Origin: Microbacterium indicum DSM 19969
Lineage (GTDB): Bacteria; Actinomycetota; Actinomycetes; Actinomycetales; Microbacteriaceae
NCBI RefSeq assembly: GCF_000422385.1
Contig: NZ_KE383822.1
Span: forward strand, 30,053 to 94,052
Reading direction: 5' to 3'
Length of the DNA: 64,000 nucleotides
Positions 39,445-47,885 of this stretch are shown piece after piece. Numbering within the stretch: position 1 is the stretch's first letter; each line of letters begins with the position of its first letter. Below the pieces are notes generated by a model. The model was not told the origin of the DNA and did no database searches. It saw nothing but the letters and a program-made list of their open reading frames with translations. The translations under genes were made by a program, and so were the position numbers.

Positions 39445-40292
39445 CCGATCAGCCCCTGCCTCCCGTCCCTCCCCACCCCGAGCCCCCGCGCCAGGCGCCG
39501 TCGTCGAACGCGCGGCTCGGATCCCGCGCCCTCGCCGTCACGGTGTCGGTGCTCGGCGGCATCGCGCTCGTCGTCCCCGCCGCGGGGACCGCCTTCGCGA
39601 CCGTCGCGTCGGCGAGCTTCGACCGCAGCCGCGACACGGTCTCGGCCGACGCCGCGGGCGTCGACCTCGTCGACCTCACCGTCCCCGCCGGCAGCATGAC
39701 GGTGCGCTTCGACGACGTCGACGAGGTGACGCTCGACGCGCCGTCCGCCGCTCGGTGGTCGCTCGTGCGCGACGGATCCTCGCTCGTCGTCGATCGCGGG
39801 AACCTCACCTCGCTCTTCGGGATCGGCGCGTGGGGCGACGACGGCAACGCGATCCTCACGCTGCCGCGCTCGCTCGAGGGCGTCGACCTCGACGTCGACC
39901 TGCTCGCGGGCGGCGCAGACATCGAGGGCGACTTCGGAGCCGTCGTCAGCGAGGTTGACGCGGGCTTCCTCGACATCGAGGGATCCGCCGACACCGTCGA
40001 GGCGCGCATGTCGGCGGGCGGCAGCTCATACGACCTCGCCGACGTGCAGAGCGCCTCGTTCGACATCAGCGCGGGCGGCGTCTCGGCCGACTTCACGGGC
40101 GAGGCGCCCGAGGCCGTCGACGTGACGCTGAGCGCGGGATCCCTCGACCTCACGGTCCCCGACGAGACCTACGCGGTCACGACGAGCGGCGACTTCGGCG
40201 ACGTCGACAACGGCCTCGATACCGACCCGTCCGCCCCGCGCACGATCGACGTGACGACCGACGCCGGGAGCGTCTCCCTCTCCGCGGGCTGA
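39441..40292 (+). CDS. DUF4097-like beta-repeat membrane protein
   Basis: A 283-residue protein. A Pro-rich cytoplasmic N-terminus and one helix (about residues 30-55) are followed by a domain of short parallel beta repeats rich in Asp, Gly, Ser and Ala (VDLDVDLLAGGADIEGDFGAV and similar). This matches the adhesin-like DUF4097 domain commonly encoded with histidine kinase/response regulator pairs. It is the third gene of the operon. A role in sensing or in the response is inferred from position only. Confidence 0.75.
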   Translation: MTDQPLPPVPPHPEPPRQAPSSNARLGSRALAVTVSVLGGIALVVPAAGTAFATVASASFDRSRDTVSADAAGVDLVDLTVPAGSMTVRFDDVDEVTLDAPSAARWSLVRDGSSLVVDRGNLTSLFGIGAWGDDGNAILTLPRSLEGVDLDVDLLAGGADIEGDFGAVVSEVDAGFLDIEGSADTVEARMSAGGSSYDLADVQSASFDISAGGVSADFTGEAPEAVDVTLSAGSLDLTVPDETYAVTTSGDFGDVDNGLDTDPSAPRTIDVTTDAGSVSLSAG

Positions 40293-40316
40293 CCGTCGGT
40301 CCACCCGCCCCGCCGG

Positions 40317-40344
40317 TAGGGTGGGGCGGGTGATCGACGCATGA
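40317..40344 (+). promoter_or_regulatory. Leaderless four-codon uORF before tauE-like gene
   Basis: TAGGGT (40317-40322) is seven bases before GTG 40330. That GTG opens the mini-frame GTG ATC GAC GCA TGA, whose stop overlaps the ATG of the transporter gene at 40341 (ATGA). The transporter ATG has no good ribosome site of its own. Confidence 0.4.
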
Positions 40345-41141
40345 ACGCAGTCCAGTCCCGCGGGTCCCGGGCCATCCTCACGTTCCTCGGCATCGGCCTC
40401 CTCTCGGGGTTCATGTCGGGGCTCTTCGGCGTCGGGGGCGGGACCGTCATCGTCCCGATGCTCGTGACGTTCGCGGTCTTCACGCAGAAGTACGCGTCGG
40501 GGACATCGGGCGCCTCGATCATCGTCACGGCCTCGGTCGGCGTGATCAGCTACGCGATCGACGGCCAGGTCGACTGGCTCGCGGCGCTCCTGCTCGCGAT
40601 CGGCGGCATCGTCGGGGCCCCGATCGGGGCGTCGCTGCTGCACCGGCTGAGCGAGGCGTTCCTGCGCTGGTTCTTCGTCGGGTTCCTGCTCGTCGTGATC
40701 GTGAGCCTGTTCTTCATCATCCCCGACCGCGACGCGTCCGTCCCGCTCAACGTCTGGCTGGGCATCGCGCTCGTTGCGCTCGGCGTCGTCACGGGGATCC
40801 TCTCGGGTCTCATCGGCGTCGGCGGCGGCATCATCGTCGTCCCCGTGCTGATCCTCGTCTTCGGGGCGAGCGACCTCGTCGCGAAGGGCACGTCGCTCCT
40901 CATGATGATCCCCACGACGATCTCGGGCGCGTGGAAGAACGCCAGGAACCACAACATCGACTTCGTGGCCGCGGCGGTCATCGCCGTCGCGACGGTCGTC
41001 ACGACGCCGCTCGGAACCCTCGTCGCGACGCACGTGGATCCGTTCGTCGGAAACCTGCTCTTCGCCGCGTTCCTGCTCGTGATCGCGGTGCAGATGGGGC
41101 TGAAGGCCCGCAGGGCCTCGCGCAACAAGAAGGAGGCCTGA
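40341..41141 (+). CDS. TauE/SafE family anion permease
   Basis: A 266-residue membrane protein with two four-helix halves, each containing the family motif (GLLSGFMSGLFGVGGGTVIVP near residue 18 and GILSGLIGVGGGIIVVPVL near residue 153). TauE/SafE proteins move sulfite, sulfonates or other organic acids, mostly outward. Its stop shares one base with the start of the next gene (TGATG), so it is cotranscribed with the dehydratase genes, though no metabolic link is obvious. Confidence 0.88.
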   Translation: MNAVQSRGSRAILTFLGIGLLSGFMSGLFGVGGGTVIVPMLVTFAVFTQKYASGTSGASIIVTASVGVISYAIDGQVDWLAALLLAIGGIVGAPIGASLLHRLSEAFLRWFFVGFLLVVIVSLFFIIPDRDASVPLNVWLGIALVALGVVTGILSGLIGVGGGIIVVPVLILVFGASDLVAKGTSLLMMIPTTISGAWKNARNHNIDFVAAAVIAVATVVTTPLGTLVATHVDPFVGNLLFAAFLLVIAVQMGLKARRASRNKKEA

Positions 41142-41593
41142 TGGCCGTCGACCCCGAGCTCGCGAGCCGCGAGTTCCCACCCACCGCCCCGTATCTCGTG
41201 GGGCGCGAGAAGGTGCGCGAGTTCGCTCGCGCCGTCTTCGCGACCGCGCCGCAGCACACCGACGTCGAGGCCGCCCGCGCCCAGGGCTACGCCGACGTCG
41301 TGGCGCCGCCGACCTTCGCGATGCTCATCGCGAACGACGCGCTGCAGTTCATGCTCGACGACCCGACGACGGGGATCTCGCTCGAGCGCGCGCTGCACAC
41401 CGACCAGTCGTTCACCTGGTCCCGGCCGATCGTCGCGGGCGACGAGCTGACGGGCCGGATCCGCGTCACGCGCGTGCGCGCGATGGGCGCCGCGTCGATG
41501 GTGGCGAGCGAGACCGAGATCGTGGATCAGAACGGCGAGCACGTCGTCACGGCGGCGTCGACGCTCCTGATCTCGTCGGACGAGGAGGCGTGA
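41141..41593 (+). CDS. HadA-like MaoC N-terminal dehydratase subunit
   Basis: A 150-residue hot-dog protein of the MaoC-N/UPF0336 family (ATAPQHTDVEAARAQGYADVV, APPTFAMLIA). It lacks the catalytic Asp/His motif, as HadA does in mycobacteria, where it pairs with HadB. An AAGGAGG ribosome site lies before ATG 41141. The pair upstream of murB, tRNA-Trp and secE-nusG is conserved in actinobacteria, including species without mycolic acids. Confidence 0.82.
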   Translation: MAVDPELASREFPPTAPYLVGREKVREFARAVFATAPQHTDVEAARAQGYADVVAPPTFAMLIANDALQFMLDDPTTGISLERALHTDQSFTWSRPIVAGDELTGRIRVTRVRAMGAASMVASETEIVDQNGEHVVTAASTLLISSDEEA

Positions 41594-42003
41594 TGGAACT
41601 CGCAGGACTCGAGAAGGGCCAGGTCGTCGCCGAGCGCTCGCAGCACCTCACGCGCGACTCGCTCGTGCGCTACGCGGGCGCATCCGGCGACTTCAACCCG
41701 ATCCACTACCGCGACGACGTCGCGCAGCGCGTGGGACTCGAGGGCGTCCTCGCCCACGGGATGCTCACGATGGGCCTCGCGTCGTCGATCGTCGGCGAGC
41801 TCGTGGGCGACACGAGCCGCATCGCGTCGTACGTCGTGCGCTTCACCAAGCCCGTGCTCGTCGACCCCGAGGCGGGCGCCGACGTCGACGTCGCCGTGAC
41901 CGTCGGAGCGGTGAACGACGACGGATCCGTCCGCCTCGACCTCGCCGTCACGACCGGGGGCCAGAAGGTGCTCGGCAAGGCGCAGCTCGTCGTCCGCGCA
42001 TGA
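41593..42003 (+). CDS. HadB-like MaoC dehydratase subunit
   Basis: A 136-residue hot-dog protein with the hydratase 2 motif YAGASGDFNPIHYRDDVAQR (catalytic Asp and His). It is expected to form a heterodimer with the preceding HadA-like protein and dehydrate 3-hydroxyacyl thioesters. ATG 41593 is chosen over GTG 41590, because the GAGGAGG site at 41582-41588 would be only one base from the latter. murB overlaps its stop by ATGA. Confidence 0.85.
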   Translation: MELAGLEKGQVVAERSQHLTRDSLVRYAGASGDFNPIHYRDDVAQRVGLEGVLAHGMLTMGLASSIVGELVGDTSRIASYVVRFTKPVLVDPEAGADVDVAVTVGAVNDDGSVRLDLAVTTGGQKVLGKAQLVVRA

Positions 42004-43121
42004 CGACGCCGCTCTCCAAGCTCACGACGATGGGCGTGGGCGCCGCGCCCGCCCGCATGGTCGACGCCGCGACGCGCGAGGAGCTCGTCTCCGCGCTGCG
42101 CGAGGCGTGGGACTCGGGCGACGAGTGGTTCGTCCTCGGGGGCGGATCCAACACCCTCGCGGGCGACGAGCCGTTCGACGGAACCGTGATCCGGGTCCTC
42201 ACGACGGGCTTCGCGCCCGTCGACGGGGCGCCCGAAGGCTTCCAGCGCGTCGTGATCGAGGCGGGGCAGAACTGGGACGACTTCGTCGCCTGGGCCGTGT
42301 CGCAGGGGCTCGCGGGCGTCGAGGCGATGAGCGGGATCCCCGGAACCGCGGGCGCCGCCCCGATCCAGAACGTCGGCGCCTACGGGCAGGAGATCGTCGA
42401 GACGCTCGTCGCCGTGACGCTCCTCGACGAGGCGACGGGCGAGCTCTCGCACGTGCCGGCCGCCGACCTCGGGCTCGGCCCGCGCACCTCGGTGCTCAAG
42501 CGGCACTACGGATCAGAGCCGCTCCGATCGGCCGTCGTCATCGACCTGACGCTCGACCTCGCGGTCGTGGGGACGGATCCGCGCCCGCTCGAGAGCGAGC
42601 GGCTGCGCGCGGCGCTGCGCGTCGGGACCGAGCCGATCTCGCTCGCCGAGACGCGCGATCGGGTCCTCGCGATCCGCGCGTCGAAGGGCATGGTGCTCGA
42701 CCCGGACGACGCCGACACGCGCAGCGCGGGCTCGTTCTTCAACAACCCGATCGTGGGCGAGGCGACGTCGCGCGCCCTTCCGGCCGACTGCCCGCGGTGG
42801 CCCGTCGAGCCGGAGCCCGCGGCCGATCAAGTGTTCGAGCTCGCGACGTGGGATGGCCAGGTCGCCCCGCCGACGTCGGCGCCCGCGATGGTGAAGGTCA
42901 GTGCCGCGTGGCTCATCGAGCACGCGGGCCTCGCGAAGGGCTTCCGCCTCGGCGACTCGCGCGCGTCCCTCTCGACCAAGCACACGCTTGCGCTCACGAA
43001 CCGCGGGGGAGCGACGGCCGAGGAGGTCGCCGAGCTCGCCCGCTTCGTGCGCACGCGCGTCGCCGCCGAGTTCGGCATCGAGCTCAACCCCGAGCCCGTC
43101 TTCCTGGGCCCCACCCTCTGA
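42000..43121 (+). CDS. murB: UDP-N-acetylenolpyruvoylglucosamine reductase
   Basis: A 373-residue flavoenzyme of peptidoglycan precursor synthesis. FVLGGGSNTLAGDEPFDG and GIPGTAGAAPIQNVGAYGQE bind FAD. SAGSFFNNPI carries the proton-donor Ser, and SAAWLIEHAGLAKGFRLGD is the C-terminal block. The length fits the longer type I/II enzymes. It is translationally coupled to the HadB-like gene. A very strong hairpin follows six bases after its stop. Confidence 0.95.
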   Translation: MTTPLSKLTTMGVGAAPARMVDAATREELVSALREAWDSGDEWFVLGGGSNTLAGDEPFDGTVIRVLTTGFAPVDGAPEGFQRVVIEAGQNWDDFVAWAVSQGLAGVEAMSGIPGTAGAAPIQNVGAYGQEIVETLVAVTLLDEATGELSHVPAADLGLGPRTSVLKRHYGSEPLRSAVVIDLTLDLAVVGTDPRPLESERLRAALRVGTEPISLAETRDRVLAIRASKGMVLDPDDADTRSAGSFFNNPIVGEATSRALPADCPRWPVEPEPAADQVFELATWDGQVAPPTSAPAMVKVSAAWLIEHAGLAKGFRLGDSRASLSTKHTLALTNRGGATAEEVAELARFVRTRVAAEFGIELNPEPVFLGPTL

Positions 43122-43126
43122 CCGAA

Positions 43127-43191
43127 GACTCTCCTTTTCTCCGTGTTTTCCCCACGCGAGGCGTGGGGAAAACACGGAGAAAAGGAGAGTC
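43127..43191. terminator. Perfect 31-bp hairpin, murB/aspC
   Basis: Arms at 43127-43157 and 43161-43191 are exact complements (31 bases) around a GAG loop. The stem carries TTTT and AAAA tracts. It sits between convergent genes (stops at 43121 and 43201) and should stop transcription both ways. Confidence 0.9.
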
Positions 43192-43200
43192 GAGGGTGGG

Positions 43201-44400
43201 TCAGGCGAAGAGGCGCTGGAGGCGCTGCACGCCCTCGAGGAGCTGGTCGTCGCCGAGGGCGTAGCTCAGGCGCAGGTAGCCCGACGGGCCGAAGGCCTCG
43301 CCCGGCACGACCGCGACCTCGGCCTCCTCGAGGATGTACTCGGCGAGCTCGACCGTCGTCTCGATCCGGCGGCCGCCCCACTCGCGGCCCAGGAGGCCCG
43401 TGACGTCGGGGTACACGTAGAACGCGCCCTGCGGGACGGGGACGACGACGCCCGGGATCTTCGAGAGCTCGGCGACGATGAGGCGGCGGCGACGATCGAA
43501 CGCCTCGCGGAACTCCTCCGCCGCGTCCTGCGGGCCCGAGAGGGCCGCGGCGGCGGCGAGCTGCGCCACGTTGTTGACGTTGCTCGTCAGGTGCGACTGC
43601 AGGTTCGCGGCGAGGGCGATCGCGTCGGCCGGCCCGACCATCCAGCCCACGCGCCACCCCGTCATCGCATACGTCTTCGCGACGCCGTTCAGCAGGATCG
43701 TCTGCCCCGCGACCTCGGGAACGGCCTCGACGATCGAGACGGCCTTCGCGCCGTCGTAGGTGAGGTTCTGGTAGATCTCGTCCGACACGACCCACACGCT
43801 GTGCTCGAGCGCCCAGCGCGCGATCGCCGCGGTCTCCTCGGGCGTGTAGACGGATCCCGTCGGGTTCGACGGCGAGACGAACACGACGGCCTTCGTCTTC
43901 TCGGTGCGGGCGGCCTCGAGCTGCTCGACCGTGACCTTGTACTCCTGGTCCGCGCCGGCGAAGACGGGCACGGCGGATCCGTCGGCGAGCTGGATCGCCT
44001 CGGGGTACGTCGTCCAGTACGGCGCGGGCAGCAGGACCTCGTCGCCGGGGTTCAGGATCGCCTGGAACGCCTGATACACCGCCTGCTTGCCGCCGTTCGT
44101 CACGACGATCTGGCTCGCGGCGACCTCGAGCCCCGAGTCGCGGCGGGTCTTCTCGATGATCGCGGCCTTGAGCGCCGGGAGGCCGGCGGCGGGCGAGTAG
44201 CGGAAGTTCGCGGCGTCGTCGAGGGCCGCGCGGGCCGCGTCGACGACGGCGGGAGGCGTGGCGAAATCGGGCTCGCCGGCCGCGTACGAGATGATGCGCC
44301 GCCCCTCGGCCTTCATGGCCTTGGCCTTGGCGTCGACCTTGAGGGTCGCCGACTCGGCGATGGCGGAGATCTTGCGGGAGAGCGGGGCGCGTTCGGTCAC
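43201..44400 (-). CDS. aspC: Class I/II pyridoxal-phosphate aminotransferase
   Basis: A 399-residue aspartate aminotransferase-type enzyme. [12 protein letters not shown] is the N-terminal motif, [12 protein letters not shown] and [14 protein letters not shown] bind the cofactor, and the PLP lysine is in [16 protein letters not shown]. The C-terminal Arg is in GYLRLSYA. The likely substrate pair is aspartate or glutamate with 2-oxo acids; prephenate activity is possible. GTG 44400 follows TACGCT by six bases on the minus strand. Confidence 0.9.
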   Translation of the reverse strand: MTERAPLSRKISAIAESATLKVDAKAKAMKAEGRRIISYAAGEPDFATPPAVVDAARAALDDAANFRYSPAAGLPALKAAIIEKTRRDSGLEVAASQIVVTNGGKQAVYQAFQAILNPGDEVLLPAPYWTTYPEAIQLADGSAVPVFAGADQEYKVTVEQLEAARTEKTKAVVFVSPSNPTGSVYTPEETAAIARWALEHSVWVVSDEIYQNLTYDGAKAVSIVEAVPEVAGQTILLNGVAKTYAMTGWRVGWMVGPADAIALAANLQSHLTSNVNNVAQLAAAAALSGPQDAAEEFREAFDRRRRLIVAELSKIPGVVVPVPQGAFYVYPDVTGLLGREWGGRRIETTVELAEYILEEAEVAVVPGEAFGPSGYLRLSYALGDDQLLEGVQRLQRLFA

Positions 44401-44591
44401 GCGACCAGCGTACCGATCGGGCCGCGGGATCGGCACGCCCCGTGCGCCGTGACGCGCGCGGGTTCCCGGCTCGATTGGCCGGGCGCCGAGCCATGCCGTA
44501 TGCTTGATCGAGCAGTTGTTTGCTGCATTCTTTCGCTGTGCCCGGCACCGCGATCGCGTACGGCAGGCACCTCGAGGCCCGACGGGCCTCT

Positions 44592-44664
<73 letters not shown>

Positions 44665-44700
44665 CGCGTCAGCGGCACGCTGACTCACGAAAGGTGACGA

Positions 44701-44958
44701 ATGTCTCAGGACGCGGTCGGCGGGTTCGCCGCTCGGGGCGCGAGCGCCGGGAAGAAGCCGAACTTCTTCATGCGCATCGTGATCTTCTTCCGCCAGGTCA
44801 TCTCCGAGCTCCGCAAGGTGGTCACGCCCACCCGCAAGGAGCTCCTGACCTTCACGGGCGTCGTCCTCGGTTTCGTCATCGTCATGATGGCGCTGATCCT
44901 CGGGCTCGACACCGTGTTCTCGTGGGTGGTGAACGTCGTCTTCGGCGTTCCCTCCTGA
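44701..44958 (+). CDS. secE: Preprotein translocase subunit SecE
   Basis: An 85-residue protein. The conserved amphipathic helix FFRQVISELRKVVTPTRKEL is followed by a single membrane span (TFTGVVLGFVIVMMALILGL). It stabilises SecY in the translocon. An AAAGGTGACGA ribosome region precedes the ATG. nusG follows after 18 bases. Confidence 0.95.
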   Translation: MSQDAVGGFAARGASAGKKPNFFMRIVIFFRQVISELRKVVTPTRKELLTFTGVVLGFVIVMMALILGLDTVFSWVVNVVFGVPS

Positions 44959-44976
44959 TCCGGAAAGAGGCACCAC

Positions 44977-45966
44977 GTGGCTGAGAAGCACATCGACGAC
45001 GCCGACTGGGCCCCCGCGGCCGAGCAGTCGAGCGAAGACGACGAGGCCCAGACGGGCAACTACCTCGCGGCCGAGGAGGCCGCAAGCGCCTCCGCCGAAA
45101 GCGGAGCCGTGCACGTCGACGGCGAAGGCGAGCCGGCCGACGACTCCATCGAGATCGACGACCCGGAGGCAGACGCGATCGTGAACGACGCACTCAACAT
45201 CGACGAGACCGCCGAGGTCGAGGCCGCGGCCGAGGTCCTCACCGACGCGAGCGCCGAGGAGGCGAGCGAGGCGGCCGAGCGTGCGGCCGAGGTCGTGACG
45301 CCGTTCGAGGGCGAGGAGCCCGCCGAGGGCGCCGAGGACGAGGACCCGTACGCCGAGTTCCGCGCCGAGCTGCGGATCCTCGAGGGCAAGTGGTACGTCA
45401 TCCACACCTACGCGGGCTTCGAGCGCAAGGTCAAGGCCAACATCGAGCAGCGCAAGTCCACCCTCGAGGTCGAGGACGACATCTACCAGATCGAGGTCCC
45501 GATGGAGGACGTCGTCGAGATCAAGAACGGGCAGCGCAAGATGGTCACGCGCGTCCGGATCCCCGGCTACGTGCTCGTGCGCATGGAGCTCAACGAGGAC
45601 ACCTGGTCGGTCGTCCGCAACACCCCTGGCGTGACGGGCTTCGTCGGCAACGCGCACCAGCCGGTCGCGCTGCGCTTCGAAGAGGCGTTCAACATGCTCA
45701 AGCCGATCGCCGAGATCCGCGAGGCCGAGAAGGCCGCGGCGGGCGACGAGCAGGCCAAGAAGACGAACGAGTCGCGCACGATCGCGGCCGAGGTCGACTT
45801 CGAGATCGGCGAGACGATCACGATCAAGGACGGCTCGTTCGCGGGCCTGCCTGGTTCGATCAGCGAGATCAGCCCCGCGAGCGGCAAGCTCACGGTCCTC
45901 GTCTCGCTCTTTGAACGCGAGACCCCGGTCGAGCTCTCGTTCGACCAGGTCACCAAGATGAACTGA
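44977..45966 (+). CDS. nusG: Transcription antitermination factor NusG
   Basis: A 329-residue protein. Residues 1-125 are an acidic Ala/Glu/Asp-rich extension, common in actinobacteria. The NGN domain starts at WYVIHTYAGFERKVKANIEQ, and the KOW domain is GETITIKDGSFAGLPGSISE. It binds RNA polymerase and couples it to Rho or ribosomes. A GAAAGAGGC site precedes GTG 44977. Unlike the common arrangement, rplK does not follow directly but comes 3.8 kb later. Confidence 0.95.
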   Translation: MAEKHIDDADWAPAAEQSSEDDEAQTGNYLAAEEAASASAESGAVHVDGEGEPADDSIEIDDPEADAIVNDALNIDETAEVEAAAEVLTDASAEEASEAAERAAEVVTPFEGEEPAEGAEDEDPYAEFRAELRILEGKWYVIHTYAGFERKVKANIEQRKSTLEVEDDIYQIEVPMEDVVEIKNGQRKMVTRVRIPGYVLVRMELNEDTWSVVRNTPGVTGFVGNAHQPVALRFEEAFNMLKPIAEIREAEKAAAGDEQAKKTNESRTIAAEVDFEIGETITIKDGSFAGLPGSISEISPASGKLTVLVSLFERETPVELSFDQVTKMN

Positions 45967-45983
45967 CGCGCCTCCGCGCGAAA

Positions 45984-46015
45984 CGGAACGGCCGCCCCTC
46001 GGGGCGGCCGTTCCG
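45984..46015. terminator. Terminator between nusG and ABC operon
   Basis: CGGAACGGCCGCCCC (45984-45998) and its complement (46001-46015) form a 15-base stem between convergent genes. It separates secE-nusG from the foreign operon. Confidence 0.75.
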
Positions 46016-46019
46016 CGTC

Positions 46020-46934
46020 TCAGCCTTTCACCGCGCCGGCCGTGAGGCCCGCGACGATCTGCCGCTGGAGCACGAGGGCGAAGATGATGAGCGGGATCGA
46101 GACGAGCACGGATCCGGCCATCACCTGCCCGATCGGGTTCTCGTACCCCACGCGCTGGAACGTGCCGATGAACACCGGGACGGTCTGCACGTTGAGGTCG
46201 CGCGGCGCGAACGAGAACGCCAGCAGGAACTCGTTCGTCGCGTAGACAAACGCGATGATGGCCGACGTCCCGACGCCCGGCGCCGCGAGCGGCACGATGA
46301 GGCGGATGAACACCTGCCACGGCGTCGCGCCGTCGACCTTGCCCTGCTCCTCGAGCTCGCGGGGGATCCCCGAGAAGAACGTCACGAGGATGAAGATCGA
46401 CAGCGGCAGCGTCAGCGCCACGTAGGGGATCACCATGCCCGCGTAGGAGTTGAGGAGCGAGATCCCCGTCCACGTCTGCAGCTGCTGATAGACCTGGTAC
46501 AGCGGCGGGACGAGCGCGACGGGCGGGAACATGCTCGCGACGAGCGTCAGCGCGAGGATGATCGCCCGGCCCCGCAGCGGCAGCCGCGCGATCGCGTACG
46601 CCGCGAGCGACGCGACGGGGATGCAGATCACCGTCGTGAGCGCCGCGACGACGAGCGAGTTGCGCAGCGCGAACTCGAAGTCGAGCTCGAAGATCTGCGT
46701 GAAGTTCGCGAAGCTGAACGGGCCCTCGAAGATGTTCGGGTTCGTGAGGGCCGAGGCGCCGGAGCGCAGGCTCGTCATGAACATCCAGAGGAACGGGAAG
46801 AGGCACCACACGACCACGAGCGCGAGCCCGAGGATCCGCAGCACGCTCCCCGCCCACGGCGGGAGGCCCGATCCGGCCTTCTTCGTCGCCCCCGTGTCGC
46901 GCCCCGTCGTGAGGGTGCGGGTCGCGGTGCTCAT
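46020..46934 (-). CDS. Sugar ABC transporter permease (MalG type)
   Basis: A 304-residue inner-membrane permease with six helices. The EAA loop that contacts the ATPase is EEQGKVDGATPWQVFIRLIVPLAAPG. The C-terminal GLTAGAVKG ending is typical of carbohydrate uptake family 1 permeases. Its start overlaps the stop of the MalF-type gene. No ATPase gene is present; such operons in actinobacteria usually share one (MsiK type) encoded elsewhere. Confidence 0.92.
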   Translation of the reverse strand: MSTATRTLTTGRDTGATKKAGSGLPPWAGSVLRILGLALVVVWCLFPFLWMFMTSLRSGASALTNPNIFEGPFSFANFTQIFELDFEFALRNSLVVAALTTVICIPVASLAAYAIARLPLRGRAIILALTLVASMFPPVALVPPLYQVYQQLQTWTGISLLNSYAGMVIPYVALTLPLSIFILVTFFSGIPRELEEQGKVDGATPWQVFIRLIVPLAAPGVGTSAIIAFVYATNEFLLAFSFAPRDLNVQTVPVFIGTFQRVGYENPIGQVMAGSVLVSIPLIIFALVLQRQIVAGLTAGAVKG

Positions 46935-47869
46935 CGCTTCTTCCCCTTCCGCCCGCTCGGGGCCCCGTCCACGGTCTGCGGCCCCATGAGACGCACGAAG
47001 AACACGCCGACGATCATGACGATGATGAACGTCGCGGTCGACAGCGCGTTGGCGTAGCCGAGCTCGGGCTCGGCGTAGAGATAGCGCTGCGTGTAGACCG
47101 AGAGGGTCGCGAGCGAGTTGCTGTACCCCGAGAACACGTACGCGAAGTCGAACATGCGCAGGGCGTCGACGGTGCGGAACAGCAGCGCCACGATGATCGC
47201 GGGGCGCAGGAGCGGCAGCGTGATCGACCAGAAGCGCCGCCACGCGCCCGCCCCGTCGACCTCGGCCGCCTCGTAGAACTCGCCGGGGATCGTCTGCAGC
47301 CCCGCGAGAAGCAGAAGCGCGACGAACGGCGCGGTCTTCCACACGTCGGCCGAGATGATGCCGACCATCGACCAGGTCGGGTCGTTCAGCCAGTTGACGT
47401 CGATCCCGAGGACCGAGTTGATGAAGCCAGGGTTCTGGTCAAACATGTACCGCCACACCTGCGCCGCGACCGACGTCGGGATGACCCACGGCACGAGGAT
47501 GATCGCTCGGGTCACGCCGCGTCCCGCGAACGCCTGGTTCATGATCAGTGCGAAGAGCAGGCCGATGACGAACTCGATCGCGACCGAGACGACCGTGAAG
47601 ACGAGGGTGTTGCCGACCGCGTTGTAGAAGCCGCCGTCCGAGAGCAGCTGCGCGTAGTTGCCGCCGGCGATGAACTCGCGGCGGAAGCCCGTGATCCGGT
47701 ACAGGCTCATGACGATCGCGTAGATCACGGGGAAGAGCGCGATCACCGCCATGAACGCGAACGACGGGGTGAGGAAGATCTTTCCGAGCGCGCGTTCGCC
47801 GATGCCCGCCCGCTTCGGCTGATCCGAAGCGGGCGGGCGGGGCGGGGCGCTCTGCTGGGTGAGCGTCAC
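46931..47869 (-). CDS. Sugar ABC transporter permease (MalF type)
   Basis: A 312-residue permease with six helices and the EAA loop YEAAEVDGAGAWRRFWSITLPLLRPA. The N-terminal 25 residues are Pro/Ala-rich and cytoplasmic. GAGGAGATCGCC precedes the GTG start on the minus strand. It is the second gene of the operon, 16 bases after the binding protein gene. Confidence 0.92.
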   Translation of the reverse strand: MTLTQQSAPPRPPASDQPKRAGIGERALGKIFLTPSFAFMAVIALFPVIYAIVMSLYRITGFRREFIAGGNYAQLLSDGGFYNAVGNTLVFTVVSVAIEFVIGLLFALIMNQAFAGRGVTRAIILVPWVIPTSVAAQVWRYMFDQNPGFINSVLGIDVNWLNDPTWSMVGIISADVWKTAPFVALLLLAGLQTIPGEFYEAAEVDGAGAWRRFWSITLPLLRPAIIVALLFRTVDALRMFDFAYVFSGYSNSLATLSVYTQRYLYAEPELGYANALSTATFIIVMIVGVFFVRLMGPQTVDGAPSGRKGKKR

Positions 47870-47885
47870 GGCGATCTCCTCGGGA

